From Salinicoccus halodurans (GTDB lineage: Bacteria; Bacillota; Bacilli; Staphylococcales; Salinicoccaceae): a stretch of 64,000 bases of DNA. This document shows positions 7,064 to 15,487 of this stretch, piece by piece. Position 1 is the first letter of the stretch. Every line of letters begins with the position of its first letter. Where the stretch lies: contig NZ_FOTB01000001.1 in NCBI RefSeq assembly GCF_900114445.1, forward strand, positions 775,713 through 839,712. Reading direction: 5' to 3'. The notes under the pieces are model-generated. The model was not told where the DNA came from and made no database searches. It saw nothing but the letters and a program-made list of their open reading frames with translations. The position numbers and the translations under genes were made by a program.

Positions 7064-8869
7064 TTATTCTTCTATTTCATCGGTCAGCTTTTCCAGTTGG
7101 TCTACAAGTTCACCAATGTAATCGATTGTTTCCTGAAGTGGCTTTTCTGTTGTAATATCAACATCCGCCATCTGAGCAAGTTCAACCGGAGACTTTGTTC
7201 CGCCTGCCTTTAATACTTTGAGCCAGTCATCTACTGCCGGCTGGCCTTCGTTCAGTACACGCTTGCTCATTGAAGTCGCAATCGTAAGTCCTGCAGAGTA
7301 CGTATATGGATAAAGTCCCATATAGTAGTGCGGTTGTCTCATCCATGTGAGTTCTGCGCCTTCTGTAATTTCTATGTCCTCACCCCAGAATTCTTCTATG
7401 ACCTCACGTTTCAGCTGATTCAGATCATTTGCAGATACACTTTCATGGTTATCCACTTTTTTGTAGACTTCACGCTGATAGGCGGCTTCCAGCAGGTGCG
7501 TCACACAATTATGATAGTACGTTCTGGAAATGATGGAACTGATCACCCAACGCTTGAATTTAGGATCATTGGAGTTTTCAAGCAGATGATTGGCCATCAG
7601 CATTTCATTCATTGTGCTTGGGGCTTCGACGAAGTACATTGAGCTGTTTGCGTCAAAAACAGTTTGTTCACGGTTGGCATTGTAGAAGTGTCCGGCATGC
7701 CCGAGTTCATGGGCAAGGACAAACACTTCTGTCATGAGCGAAGTCCAAGTAATCAGAATGAAGGGATGGGATCCATAAGGGCTGGAGCAGAATGCGCCTG
7801 TGGATTTCCCTTTATTCTTGACGAAATCGATCCAACGCTCGTCATAGGCACGGTTGACCATTTCAAGGTAATCGTCACCCATGACACCGAGCGCATCATT
7901 GATGTATTTACGTGAATCTTCAATGCTTATTTCCGGTTCTGATTCAGGGTCCAACGACATTTTCAAGTCTTCATATTTCATTGTATCAAGGCCGTGCACA
8001 CGTTTTAACAGTTTGGCATACCGTCTCATATGCGGAGATAGATCACTCATTATCATATCGATCTGACGGTGGTACAGTTCCTGATCGACTTTCTGGTCAT
8101 GCAACAGATAGTCGATGACAGAGTCGAAACCTCTTAAATCTGCAGTCGTTTTTTCCTTCTTCAGATGCAGATCATAAGTGCCGGCAGTTGTATGTTGATA
8201 TTCACGAAGCTTGTCACTGAATGCGCGGAATGCATTCCGTCTCATTTCAGTATTTTCATGTCCTTCAAGATCTCCCTCAAACGACAGATAGGAGAGGGGG
8301 ATCTCTACACCATTCGCTTCGAAGGTGCCAAAATCAATATCAAGCAACTTCGTCTTGTTGTAAAGTTCGTATGGTCCATCAAATACGGCGGAGTAGGAGG
8401 CAAGGACCTTCTCAACTTTTGGGTCCAGCTGGTATGGTTTCTGTCTTAAAAGATCATCGATGAAGACATTCAGATCCGGCTGTTTTGTTTTGATTTCTTC
8501 CAATGCTGATTCATCCAGTGCCAGAAGTTCACTTTTGACAAAACTCGTTTCGCTGCCGAAATATGTAGCGACATTGGAAGATGCTGTGCTTAATTTCTGT
8601 GCATTTGCATCACTCTGGTCTGAAGATAGACTCAGGCCGGCGTATGTTCCGATGGGTATAAAGTCTTCAACAAGAGCTTTCAGCTCTTTGAGAGCCGCCG
8701 CAGAAGTATCTGAATCCGTCAATTTGCCTGCATATTTTGATGAGAAAGACTGGACACTTGGTTTGAAAGCTTCTACAGCACTGTAGAATGCATCATCTGA
8801 CTCGAAAAGATCCGACAGATCCCAAGTATACTTTTCTTCAACCTGACTTCTTGTTTTAAGTTCTTCCAT
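7064..8869 (-). CDS. pepF: oligoendopeptidase F (M3B zinc metallopeptidase)
   Basis: PepF is a cytosolic zinc peptidase that cuts oligopeptides of roughly 7-17 residues. The protein is 601 residues, the family length. HELGH at 387-391 is the zinc site; FVEAPSTMNEML about 20 residues later supplies the third ligand. A short N-terminal domain begins with EKYTWDLSDLFESD, typical of PepF. The start is supported by AAAGGAG about 8 bases upstream of ATG 8869. It is monocistronic and ends at a shared terminator. Confidence 0.95.
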   Translation of the reverse strand: MEELKTRSQVEEKYTWDLSDLFESDDAFYSAVEAFKPSVQSFSSKYAGKLTDSDTSAAALKELKALVEDFIPIGTYAGLSLSSDQSDANAQKLSTASSNVATYFGSETSFVKSELLALDESALEEIKTKQPDLNVFIDDLLRQKPYQLDPKVEKVLASYSAVFDGPYELYNKTKLLDIDFGTFEANGVEIPLSYLSFEGDLEGHENTEMRRNAFRAFSDKLREYQHTTAGTYDLHLKKEKTTADLRGFDSVIDYLLHDQKVDQELYHRQIDMIMSDLSPHMRRYAKLLKRVHGLDTMKYEDLKMSLDPESEPEISIEDSRKYINDALGVMGDDYLEMVNRAYDERWIDFVKNKGKSTGAFCSSPYGSHPFILITWTSLMTEVFVLAHELGHAGHFYNANREQTVFDANSSMYFVEAPSTMNEMLMANHLLENSNDPKFKRWVISSIISRTYYHNCVTHLLEAAYQREVYKKVDNHESVSANDLNQLKREVIEEFWGEDIEITEGAELTWMRQPHYYMGLYPYTYSAGLTIATSMSKRVLNEGQPAVDDWLKVLKAGGTKSPVELAQMADVDITTEKPLQETIDYIGELVDQLEKLTDEIEE

Positions 8870-9025
8870 TAAGATAACACTCCTTTAAATTTCGGAAATC
8901 GAAGTAATGATTCAATTATACATGAGAATTCAAAAAATTGAAATAATCACATTATAACAGCAGTTAATAATATGTTTCGATAATCACAATAACGAGTATA
9001 GAACATACAAGTGAGGTGAAAAAAT

Positions 9026-9370
9026 ATGATTCAGGATGTAAGTTTCTACGTTATCAGTGTTTTGGCAGTACTATTACTCAGTGCATTGGTGCCATTGGCA
9101 TTAAAGAAATACTTTATCATACCCATATTGACTTTGGCGGTAATGCTGCTGGCTGCATTTGTCATACCGAACTTCATAGACACCACAAACTGGGAATCGC
9201 TGGCCGGTTACGCGGTTTTTCTTGGAATTTTGTCTTTATTGGTCAGTATATTGATGTGGTTCTATTTAAGAGGCCGCAAAAAGAAGAAAGAGCTTTCTAA
9301 ACAGAATGATCCATCGTATGAAACGAATGAGGATGAAAAGCTTGTAAAACGTGGTAACAGAAAAAGATAG
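9026..9370 (+). CDS. small hypothetical membrane protein
   Basis: The protein has 114 residues, with three hydrophobic helices (about 7-27, 30-48 and 61-81) followed by a strongly basic then acidic tail (RGRKKKKELSK, ETNEDEKLVKRGNRKR). GAGGTG precedes the ATG by 8 bases. A clear terminator follows. The topology would put the charged tail in the cytosol. I recognise no family, and the neighbours give no function. Confidence 0.7.
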   Translation: MIQDVSFYVISVLAVLLLSALVPLALKKYFIIPILTLAVMLLAAFVIPNFIDTTNWESLAGYAVFLGILSLLVSILMWFYLRGRKKKKELSKQNDPSYETNEDEKLVKRGNRKR

Positions 9371-9401
9371 AACAGCTGCTGAACAGACAGCTGTTTTTTT
9401 A
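9371..9401 (+). terminator. intrinsic terminator after the small membrane protein gene
   Basis: AACAGCTG and CAGCTGTT form an 8-bp stem with a 9-base loop, followed by a run of seven T. Confidence 0.85.
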
Positions 9402-9712
<311 letters not shown>

Positions 9713-9752
9713 TAAAAATAGCTGGTCCGGATATTATCTATCCAAACCAGCT
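9713..9752 (-). terminator. terminator of the serine recombinase gene
   Basis: On the reverse strand AGCTGGT-GGAT and ATCC-ACCAGCT form an interrupted stem followed by a T run, 14 bases after the recombinase stop. Confidence 0.75.
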
Positions 9753-9765
9753 TCATCAGTTATAT

Positions 9766-10329
9766 TTATTCCATTTCTTTTGATTCATTTACAACTTTAT
9801 ATACAGTCGCCCTTGATACGTCCGCCATTTCCGCGATTTTACTTCCTGTATATTGCTGCGTTTCATACAATGATTTGATCATCGCTTTCTTATCTTCGCT
9901 GATTCCAGGTCTTCCGCCGTTTCTGCCGCGTGCTCTTGCTGATTCCAGACCTTTCTTTGTCCGTTCACTCATCAGATTCGCTTCAAGTTCTGCGAATGCC
10001 GACATCATCGTAAAAAACATCTTTCCCATCGGATCTTTCGTTGTGACGTTCATATTAATGATTTCCAAATCCATTCCGCGTTTTTCTAGCTCTGTAGATA
10101 ATTCTATCAGCTGTTTTGTCGTTCTTCCTAGCCGATCCAGCTTTGTAATGACCAGTGTGTCACCATCTCTCATGTATTCCAGGCAATTCTCAAGTTCTGT
10201 TCTGTCCGTCTTCTTCCCACTCACCTTTTCTGAGAAAATTTTGATGCATCCTGCTTCTTTCAGCATATCCAGCTGGCTTGTCAGGTTCTGATGTCTTGTA
10301 CTTACTCTTGCATAGCCTATTTTACTCAT
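9766..10329 (-). CDS. serine recombinase (resolvase/invertase family)
   Basis: The 187-residue protein has the resolvase architecture: catalytic domain (1 to about 130) with YARVSTRHQ and nucleophile Ser10, the TKLDRLGR arginine motif, and the SERTKKGL region entering the long E helix, then a C-terminal helix-turn-helix (GSKIAEMADVSRATVYKVV). It is closest in style to plasmid and transposon resolvases of Gram-positive cocci. On a chromosome, with no transposase beside it, it is probably a leftover of a mobile element. A site-specific partner sequence (res) would be expected in the AT-rich 10330-10560 region. Confidence 0.92.
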   Translation of the reverse strand: MSKIGYARVSTRHQNLTSQLDMLKEAGCIKIFSEKVSGKKTDRTELENCLEYMRDGDTLVITKLDRLGRTTKQLIELSTELEKRGMDLEIINMNVTTKDPMGKMFFTMMSAFAELEANLMSERTKKGLESARARGRNGGRPGISEDKKAMIKSLYETQQYTGSKIAEMADVSRATVYKVVNESKEME

Positions 10330-10567
10330 TTTTCCATCACTTCCATATAATGTATTTAAAAGGTTATAAGTTCATTATAAACCGACTGTGAATAAAAGAC
10401 AACAAAAAACACAACATTTTATGTAATTTATTCAATATTTGTTAACTTATTGTTTTTGTATGTAAAACCCTCGTTAAATAGACTCATAAATTCTTGTCTT
10501 TCAGCGTTATATCTTTCCAGTTATAGATATGAAGAATTATCAGAATTAATATTTTTCATTTTTATTC
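10330..10567. other. AT-rich intergenic region upstream of the serine recombinase; candidate res/control region
   Basis: No ORF. The stretch is very AT-rich with several short A and T runs. Resolvases usually act at a site next to their own gene, so crossover and accessory sites could lie here, but I cannot define the dyads by eye. Confidence 0.3.
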
Positions 10568-10596
10568 TTGACTTGGTACTTCACGCACTTTAATCT
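10568..10596 (+). promoter_or_regulatory. probable promoter of the divergent BCCT transporter gene
   Basis: TTGACT (10568-10573), 17-base spacer, TAATCT (10591-10596). The resulting leader to the proposed TTG start would be about 180 bases. Confidence 0.55.
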
Positions 10597-10781
10597 TGGA
10601 AACTGGTTTGTTTTTTGAAATGGATTATGTAATTGATATACTGTGTATTTCAAGCAGACATTTTAAAGTGATATATAGTAGTAAGAAAACTTCAGTAACT
10701 TCAATAGTATCTCTTTTATCATCATATACATCCCTGCCTTTTTCAAATAGCAACTATATACTTAGAGAAAGAAGAGATAAC

Positions 10782-12350
10782 TTGAATCATCCAAAGGAAA
10801 AGAATAATTCTATCGACTGGTCTGTGTTTATCATCAGCGGTGGCACACTGCTGTTATTTGTAATAGCCGGCATACTCAATCAGGACTTGGTGACACGTCT
10901 TGTCAATCAACTTTTCACTCTCTCTGCAACCTATTTCGGCGGTGTCTATCAGATTATCATGCTGGTGACCTTCATAATGGCCTTAGTTTTGGCATTTTCT
11001 AAATACGGCAAAATTCGGCTTGGTAAAATGGACCGTCCCGAAATAGGTAATTTCAGATGGATTTCCGTCATCATGTGTACTTTACTAGCAGGCGGCGGTG
11101 TATTCTGGGCTGCTGCCGAACCACTCAGTCATTTTATGGAAGTTCCGCCCTACTTTGAAGGAATCTCAGGCGGCACATCTGAGGCTGTGGTTCCGGCACT
11201 CGCATCAAGTTTTGTAGATTGGGGATTCCTTGCCTGGGCTGTACTCGGAACACTTGGCACCATCGTTTTAATGTACGCTCACTATCATAGAAATGCTCCA
11301 TTGAAACCGAGATCACTGCTTTATCCCCTCCTTGGTGATAGAATTTCACAAAAAAGTGTACTCGGTACGCTTATTGATTCATTTTCAATCATCGCTGTAG
11401 CAGCGGGAACCATCGGGCCAATCGGCTTTCTTGGTCTACAGGCGGCATATGCTTTCAATCAGCTACTCGGCCTGCCAAACACATTTTTAGTACAGGCGAT
11501 TATCATTACGGTTGTTGTAATCATAGCTGCCATATCAGCATTGACAGGTGTATACAAAGGAATTCAGATATTAAGCACCTACAATGTCATCCTCTCGGTC
11601 TTTCTGGTAACAGCCATATTGATTGTCGGGCCGGCGCTTTTCATATTCGACAATTACATCGAATCATTTGGTGTGTATATCCAAAATTTCTTCACTATGA
11701 GCACGTTCCGAAGCGATGATGTCTGGTTAAGTGCCTGGACGGTATTTTTCTTTGCATGGTTCCTCGGATACGCACCGATGATGGGCATTCTCGTCGCACG
11801 TATATCAAGAGGACGTACTATACGCGAACTTGTCATTGCCGTAGCAATTATTTCACCCGTTGTAACCACTTTCTGGTTTACTGTAATCGGCGGAACAGGC
11901 ATCTTCCAAGAGATTGCCAACCCGGGAGTTATCTCTTCTGCGCTTGACAGCAATGGCCCGCCTGCAGCAATGATCGCCACTACAGAACAATTGCCGCTGG
12001 GCTTCATCCTCGGTTTACTATTCATGATCGCTACTGTTGTATTTGTACTGACTACGACTGATTCGATGGCTCTGGCCATTTCGATGGCTATCACTGGTGG
12101 TGGCAACCCATCTGGAATCATGCGTGTCTTTTGGGCGCTGCTAATGGGGGCGGTGGCAATATTACTGCTGACTATTGGTGAAGATAGTATCAGTTCATTG
12201 CAATCCTTTATCGTCGTGACTGCAGTACCAGTCGCACTTTTGATGGTGACGACATTCTGGACTGCACCCAAAGTCTGCAGAGATCTGGCAAATGAACAAT
12301 TTAAATCTACTCCAGAGCATACTAATAAAACACTTTCTGACTCCGAATGA
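10782..12350 (+). CDS. BCCT-family transporter, divergent subgroup
   Basis: This is a 12-helix secondary transporter of the betaine/carnitine/choline family: WAAAEPLSHF in helix 3-4 and ARISRGRTIREL are family signatures. It departs from glycine-betaine carriers at key spots. The glycine-rich GMGIG stretch seen in OpuD-type proteins is replaced by LLAGGGVFW, and the WGWWMSWSPF box by FFAWFLGYAPM. The substrate may therefore not be betaine. A TTG at 10782 with an AGAAGAG upstream is preferred (522 residues, MNHPKEKNNSIDW). The longer frame from 10596 adds residues unlike the family. It lies next to a recombinase gene and ends in a tandem pair of hairpins. Confidence 0.82.
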   Translation: MNHPKEKNNSIDWSVFIISGGTLLLFVIAGILNQDLVTRLVNQLFTLSATYFGGVYQIIMLVTFIMALVLAFSKYGKIRLGKMDRPEIGNFRWISVIMCTLLAGGGVFWAAAEPLSHFMEVPPYFEGISGGTSEAVVPALASSFVDWGFLAWAVLGTLGTIVLMYAHYHRNAPLKPRSLLYPLLGDRISQKSVLGTLIDSFSIIAVAAGTIGPIGFLGLQAAYAFNQLLGLPNTFLVQAIIITVVVIIAAISALTGVYKGIQILSTYNVILSVFLVTAILIVGPALFIFDNYIESFGVYIQNFFTMSTFRSDDVWLSAWTVFFFAWFLGYAPMMGILVARISRGRTIRELVIAVAIISPVVTTFWFTVIGGTGIFQEIANPGVISSALDSNGPPAAMIATTEQLPLGFILGLLFMIATVVFVLTTTDSMALAISMAITGGGNPSGIMRVFWALLMGAVAILLLTIGEDSISSLQSFIVVTAVPVALLMVTTFWTAPKVCRDLANEQFKSTPEHTNKTLSDSE

Positions 12351-12365
12351 CATAAAATCGGAGTC
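12339..12365 (+). terminator. hairpin overlapping the BCCT stop codon
   Basis: GACTCCGA pairs with TCGGAGTC. The following T content is only moderate, so it may work together with the next hairpin. Confidence 0.5.
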
Positions 12366-12403
12366 GTATTATCATTTATTTTATAAATGATAATATTATG
12401 AAT

Positions 12404-12453
12404 AAAGCCCGAATATTGGACGGTTGTATTAACTGTACAATATTCGGGCTTTT
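12404..12453. terminator. strong bidirectional terminator
   Basis: AAAGCCCGAATATTG pairs perfectly with CAATATTCGGGCTTT, followed by T-rich sequence. It separates the converging BCCT and L7/L12-like genes. Confidence 0.85.
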
Positions 12454-12496
12454 CTTTAATTAATATCTATCTTTTTTGAACTGTCTATATTATTAT

Positions 12497-12787
12497 TCAA
12501 TTTCCTGTCGGGTTATTCTTTAACTCATCAATATATTCTTTTCCTTCGAGCAATGAAAGCCCCAAAGCTTCTCTTGCCTTTTTAATCGCTTTTATATCTT
12601 TACCCTCTTTAATAAGTTTGCGCAACTCATTATTTATTGGGTTTTCAGGCATATCCGATTGTTTAGCCAATTGGTCTAAAGTACGCTTCATAGTCTTTAT
12701 GCGTTTTTCCAAATCATTTACCTTAAGGTATAAAGCCAATATTATAAATGCCATTACCAAACCTACACTCAGGAGTGTGTATCCCAT
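12497..12787 (-). CDS. small membrane-anchored protein with ribosomal L7/L12 C-terminal-like motif
   Basis: The 96-residue protein has one N-terminal membrane helix (about 3-20), a short coiled-coil-prone basic stretch (LEKRIKTMKRTLDQLAKQ), and a C-terminal segment reading KAIKKAREALGLSLLEGKEYIDEL. That segment matches the helix pattern of the ribosomal L7/L12 C-terminal domain. Start: AAGGGG lies about 8 bases before ATG 12787; the upstream ATG at 12805 lies before this site. The function is unknown. A membrane-tethered partner of translation factors is only a guess. Confidence 0.7.
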   Translation of the reverse strand: MGYTLLSVGLVMAFIILALYLKVNDLEKRIKTMKRTLDQLAKQSDMPENPINNELRKLIKEGKDIKAIKKAREALGLSLLEGKEYIDELKNNPTGN

Positions 12788-12885
12788 TGTATCTGTCCCC
12801 TTCATTAATGTTTATGTATCTGACGATCATATGGAAATTTATCGCTTTATTTTTAATATCCAGATACTATCATATTATTAACTGA

Positions 12886-12923
12886 AGAAAACAGTTCTGT
12901 CATCCGTCCCAGAACTGTTTTCT
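12886..12923 (-). terminator. terminator of the fem operon
   Basis: AGAAAACAGTTCTG pairs perfectly with CAGAACTGTTTTCT. The stem lies 24 bases after the stop of the last fem gene. Confidence 0.8.
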
Positions 12924-12946
12924 AAAATATCATATACGATTCAATT

Positions 12947-14191
12947 TTATATCTTATTCATTTTTTCCGCTATTTTGTGTACCGGCTTATTGAACACCTT
13001 GTAAAATGTTCCCGGGAGTTCTTCGATAAACGTATTGTAGCCCTTCTTGAACTTATATACACCGTAATCTTTGGAGTCTTCGGTGAAATCACCCGTGAGT
13101 CCGAAGAAATTGAATCTTGGCAGTCCCATCTCTTTTGCCTTCCTGATCATTTCCCACGTTGTGAAATTGGTGCCCATGAACATTGAATGCTCAGGATAGC
13201 TGCCGCTGAACAGATACACCATCTCATGATTGTTGTAGTAGTACATTGCAGCGGATAATTCTATTGTATTGCCGTACTCTTTCTGTACTTCTTCTATTTT
13301 GGCGATTCTTTTTCGTTTATTCGCCACCAGATCTTTTGTTTCGTTCAGCCGCCCTTTCATCCGTTTCGTTCCCTGACCGCTTTCAAGTTTTTCTTCCATT
13401 CCGATCTTGTCGGCTTCAAGGGATCCGAGCTCCTTATTGAGCCGTTCGAGGTATACATCTATTTCAATATAGCTAAGAGTGAGGTATGTTTTGTCCTTCA
13501 GTGTTTTGAGAAGGTTTTTAATCTTCTGGCTGCTCACCGGATCAAAACCGATGCGCTCTTCCGTATCTTTATATATATCTATGAACTTATCATACTCATC
13601 TTCGTCCAGATACCTGAGTTTCAGATCCATCTGTTCGACTGCCCGGGTGTTATACCGTGTTTTTGAATCCATGTTCTTGACCAGTTCATCTTCACTCTTC
13701 GTTATATCCAAAATTGCCTGATGTCTGAGCAGTTCTTCAGTGACAAGCTGTTTTGTGAACCCCTGATGTGTGTACCCCAGTCTGGTATAGATATCGACTA
13801 TTCCGGGATTGTTCTTTTCACTGTGCAGGACTTCCCCTTCGCCGTTCCTCACTTGGTATATATGGTACGGGGAGTGTATGAGCTTGAGTGCATGGTTTTT
13901 CTTTACATATGCATCTATTTCTCCGAGGAAGAATTCCAGACGTTCATTGTTGAAGCCTTTTATGAGTGGTCCCGTATGTGATGTGAATAATCTGTATCTC
14001 TTGAGCACTGGTGTCGCACTCAACATGGAGACACCGATCAGCACATCATCCTCATAAAGTCCGAGAAGATGAACTTCCTGGATTTTGGATATATAATCAT
14101 AATAAAGAGTATCATGCAGGTAATGGGAGTAACCATCATAGCTTTCCATGAATGTTTTGAAAGTACTCTCCTGGATTGGTGATGTACGCAT
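12947..14191 (-). CDS. FemABX-family aminoacyltransferase, third tandem paralogue
   Basis: FemABX enzymes add amino acids from aminoacyl-tRNA to the peptidoglycan side chain. This 414-residue protein has two GNAT-like domains split by a coiled-coil arm (about 230-300), and the C-terminal family motif FFGLTGDFTEDSKDYGVYKFKKGY. It is more divergent than its two neighbours: the first domain has TSHTGPL where FemA/B have NRGPV. It fits neither FemA, FemB nor FmhB well and resembles the auxiliary Fmh proteins. It is last in a three-gene operon, 25 bases after femB. It may add or replace a residue in the cross-bridge; specificity is unknown. Confidence 0.85.
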   Translation of the reverse strand: MRTSPIQESTFKTFMESYDGYSHYLHDTLYYDYISKIQEVHLLGLYEDDVLIGVSMLSATPVLKRYRLFTSHTGPLIKGFNNERLEFFLGEIDAYVKKNHALKLIHSPYHIYQVRNGEGEVLHSEKNNPGIVDIYTRLGYTHQGFTKQLVTEELLRHQAILDITKSEDELVKNMDSKTRYNTRAVEQMDLKLRYLDEDEYDKFIDIYKDTEERIGFDPVSSQKIKNLLKTLKDKTYLTLSYIEIDVYLERLNKELGSLEADKIGMEEKLESGQGTKRMKGRLNETKDLVANKRKRIAKIEEVQKEYGNTIELSAAMYYYNNHEMVYLFSGSYPEHSMFMGTNFTTWEMIRKAKEMGLPRFNFFGLTGDFTEDSKDYGVYKFKKGYNTFIEELPGTFYKVFNKPVHKIAEKMNKI

Positions 14192-14216
14192 GTTTACGAC
14201 AAACCCTTCTTGAATT

Positions 14217-15479
14217 TTACTTTTTCATTTGCTGCAGTTTGCTTTTAACTTTGTAGATATTGTATTGGATCGGACTGATCACTTTCACGAAGTCACCGAC
14301 AAGTTCTTCGATTTCAGCATTGAATCCGCGTTTAAAACGGTACACACCGTAGTCTTCGCCGTCTTCTGAGAAATCTCCGCTGACACCGTAAAAATTGTAT
14401 CGGTCTATCCCTTTTTCCATGCAGTATTTCATCATTTCATAATGCATCATATAGGGGCCGACAAATTGGGCATATTCAGAGGAACTCGCTCCTGAATTGT
14501 AGACCATTTCATATGGCGTCTCAAAATAAATACCGGCAGCAAGATTGATGATGCTGCCCTCTTTCTTCTGAATCTCACTCGCAGTCTCCCGGTCTGTTTC
14601 CAACTTTTCGATTTGTTTTTCTGCTTCAGCTATTTTATTCATAGTCTTGTCATTCTTATTGTCCTTCTGCATCATCTGACTGTGTTTCCTTTTCAGATCA
14701 TCCAGCTGGTCCTGCAGGTTCTGGACATATTCATCAAGTTCCAGATAGGCAAGTGGAATGAGGACCTTGTCCCCGTAGGTCTTTTTAAAATTGGAGAAAT
14801 ACTCTTTTGGATTTGGGTGTGTAAAGAATCCCTGTCTTTCACTTGTATCTTTGTACAGATCCATGAAGATATCAATTTCATCCACATCGAGGAAACGGAT
14901 TTTGACACCGAACTTCTGCGCTTTTTTAATATTGCGCTTCCTTTGAGAATCGAATGATTTGACGAGCGTATTCTCATTGAATCCATTCAGATTCAGCACA
15001 CTCATCCAGCGTGCCTGTGAAGTTCTGGAGTAACCGCGTGTGAAGCCCTGGTGCACATACCCTTCATCCTCCATGATTTTTATGAGGGTATCCTGAGCTT
15101 CATAATCTTCTGTCTCATTGACATCTTTATCATATTTTTTATAGATCCAGTTCGGGTCCAGTTTAACGTAGAGACCATTGTTCGCCTTCAGATACCTGCT
15201 CAGTTCCTGCAGGTAGAATCTGACGAGACCGTGGTTATGGTAGTCAAGCACAGGGCCCCGGTTCGAGTAGTAGAACTTCTTGCCGACGCCCGTTTGCTTA
15301 AGTGTGAACAGGCAAGCCGCGACAACAATGCCGTCATTGTCCTTTACACCAAGGAGGCGGACCTCCTGACCGTCCAGTTCTCTGTTCGCTTTATTTTCAA
15401 CCATTTGAAAAAAGGCGGATTCCTCCCCTTTTTCAATGTAATTCTTATATTCTTCCTCAGTCAGTTCCGTAAACTTCAT
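14217..15479 (-). CDS. femB: FemB-like peptidoglycan aminoacyltransferase
   Basis: This 420-residue protein follows S. aureus FemB closely in layout. Shared features are YYSNRGPV (first acceptor domain), LYVKLDPNWIYKKYDKD, SFDSQRKRNIKKAQKFGVK and the C-terminal RYNFYGVSGDFSEDGEDYG. A coiled-coil arm lies near residues 250-305. FemB adds glycines 4 and 5 of the pentaglycine bridge in S. aureus; in relatives the bridge may hold other residues. It lies 8 bases after femA and shares its operon. Assignment as FemB rather than another Fmh protein is by remembered similarity. Confidence 0.88.
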   Translation of the reverse strand: MKFTELTEEEYKNYIEKGEESAFFQMVENKANRELDGQEVRLLGVKDNDGIVVAACLFTLKQTGVGKKFYYSNRGPVLDYHNHGLVRFYLQELSRYLKANNGLYVKLDPNWIYKKYDKDVNETEDYEAQDTLIKIMEDEGYVHQGFTRGYSRTSQARWMSVLNLNGFNENTLVKSFDSQRKRNIKKAQKFGVKIRFLDVDEIDIFMDLYKDTSERQGFFTHPNPKEYFSNFKKTYGDKVLIPLAYLELDEYVQNLQDQLDDLKRKHSQMMQKDNKNDKTMNKIAEAEKQIEKLETDRETASEIQKKEGSIINLAAGIYFETPYEMVYNSGASSSEYAQFVGPYMMHYEMMKYCMEKGIDRYNFYGVSGDFSEDGEDYGVYRFKRGFNAEIEELVGDFVKVISPIQYNIYKVKSKLQQMKK

Positions 15480-15487
15480 TTTTTATC

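Noticed and set aside
10596..10781. N-terminal extension of the BCCT transporter
   Set aside because: The residues are unlike BCCT N-termini and the frame would begin inside the proposed -10 region.
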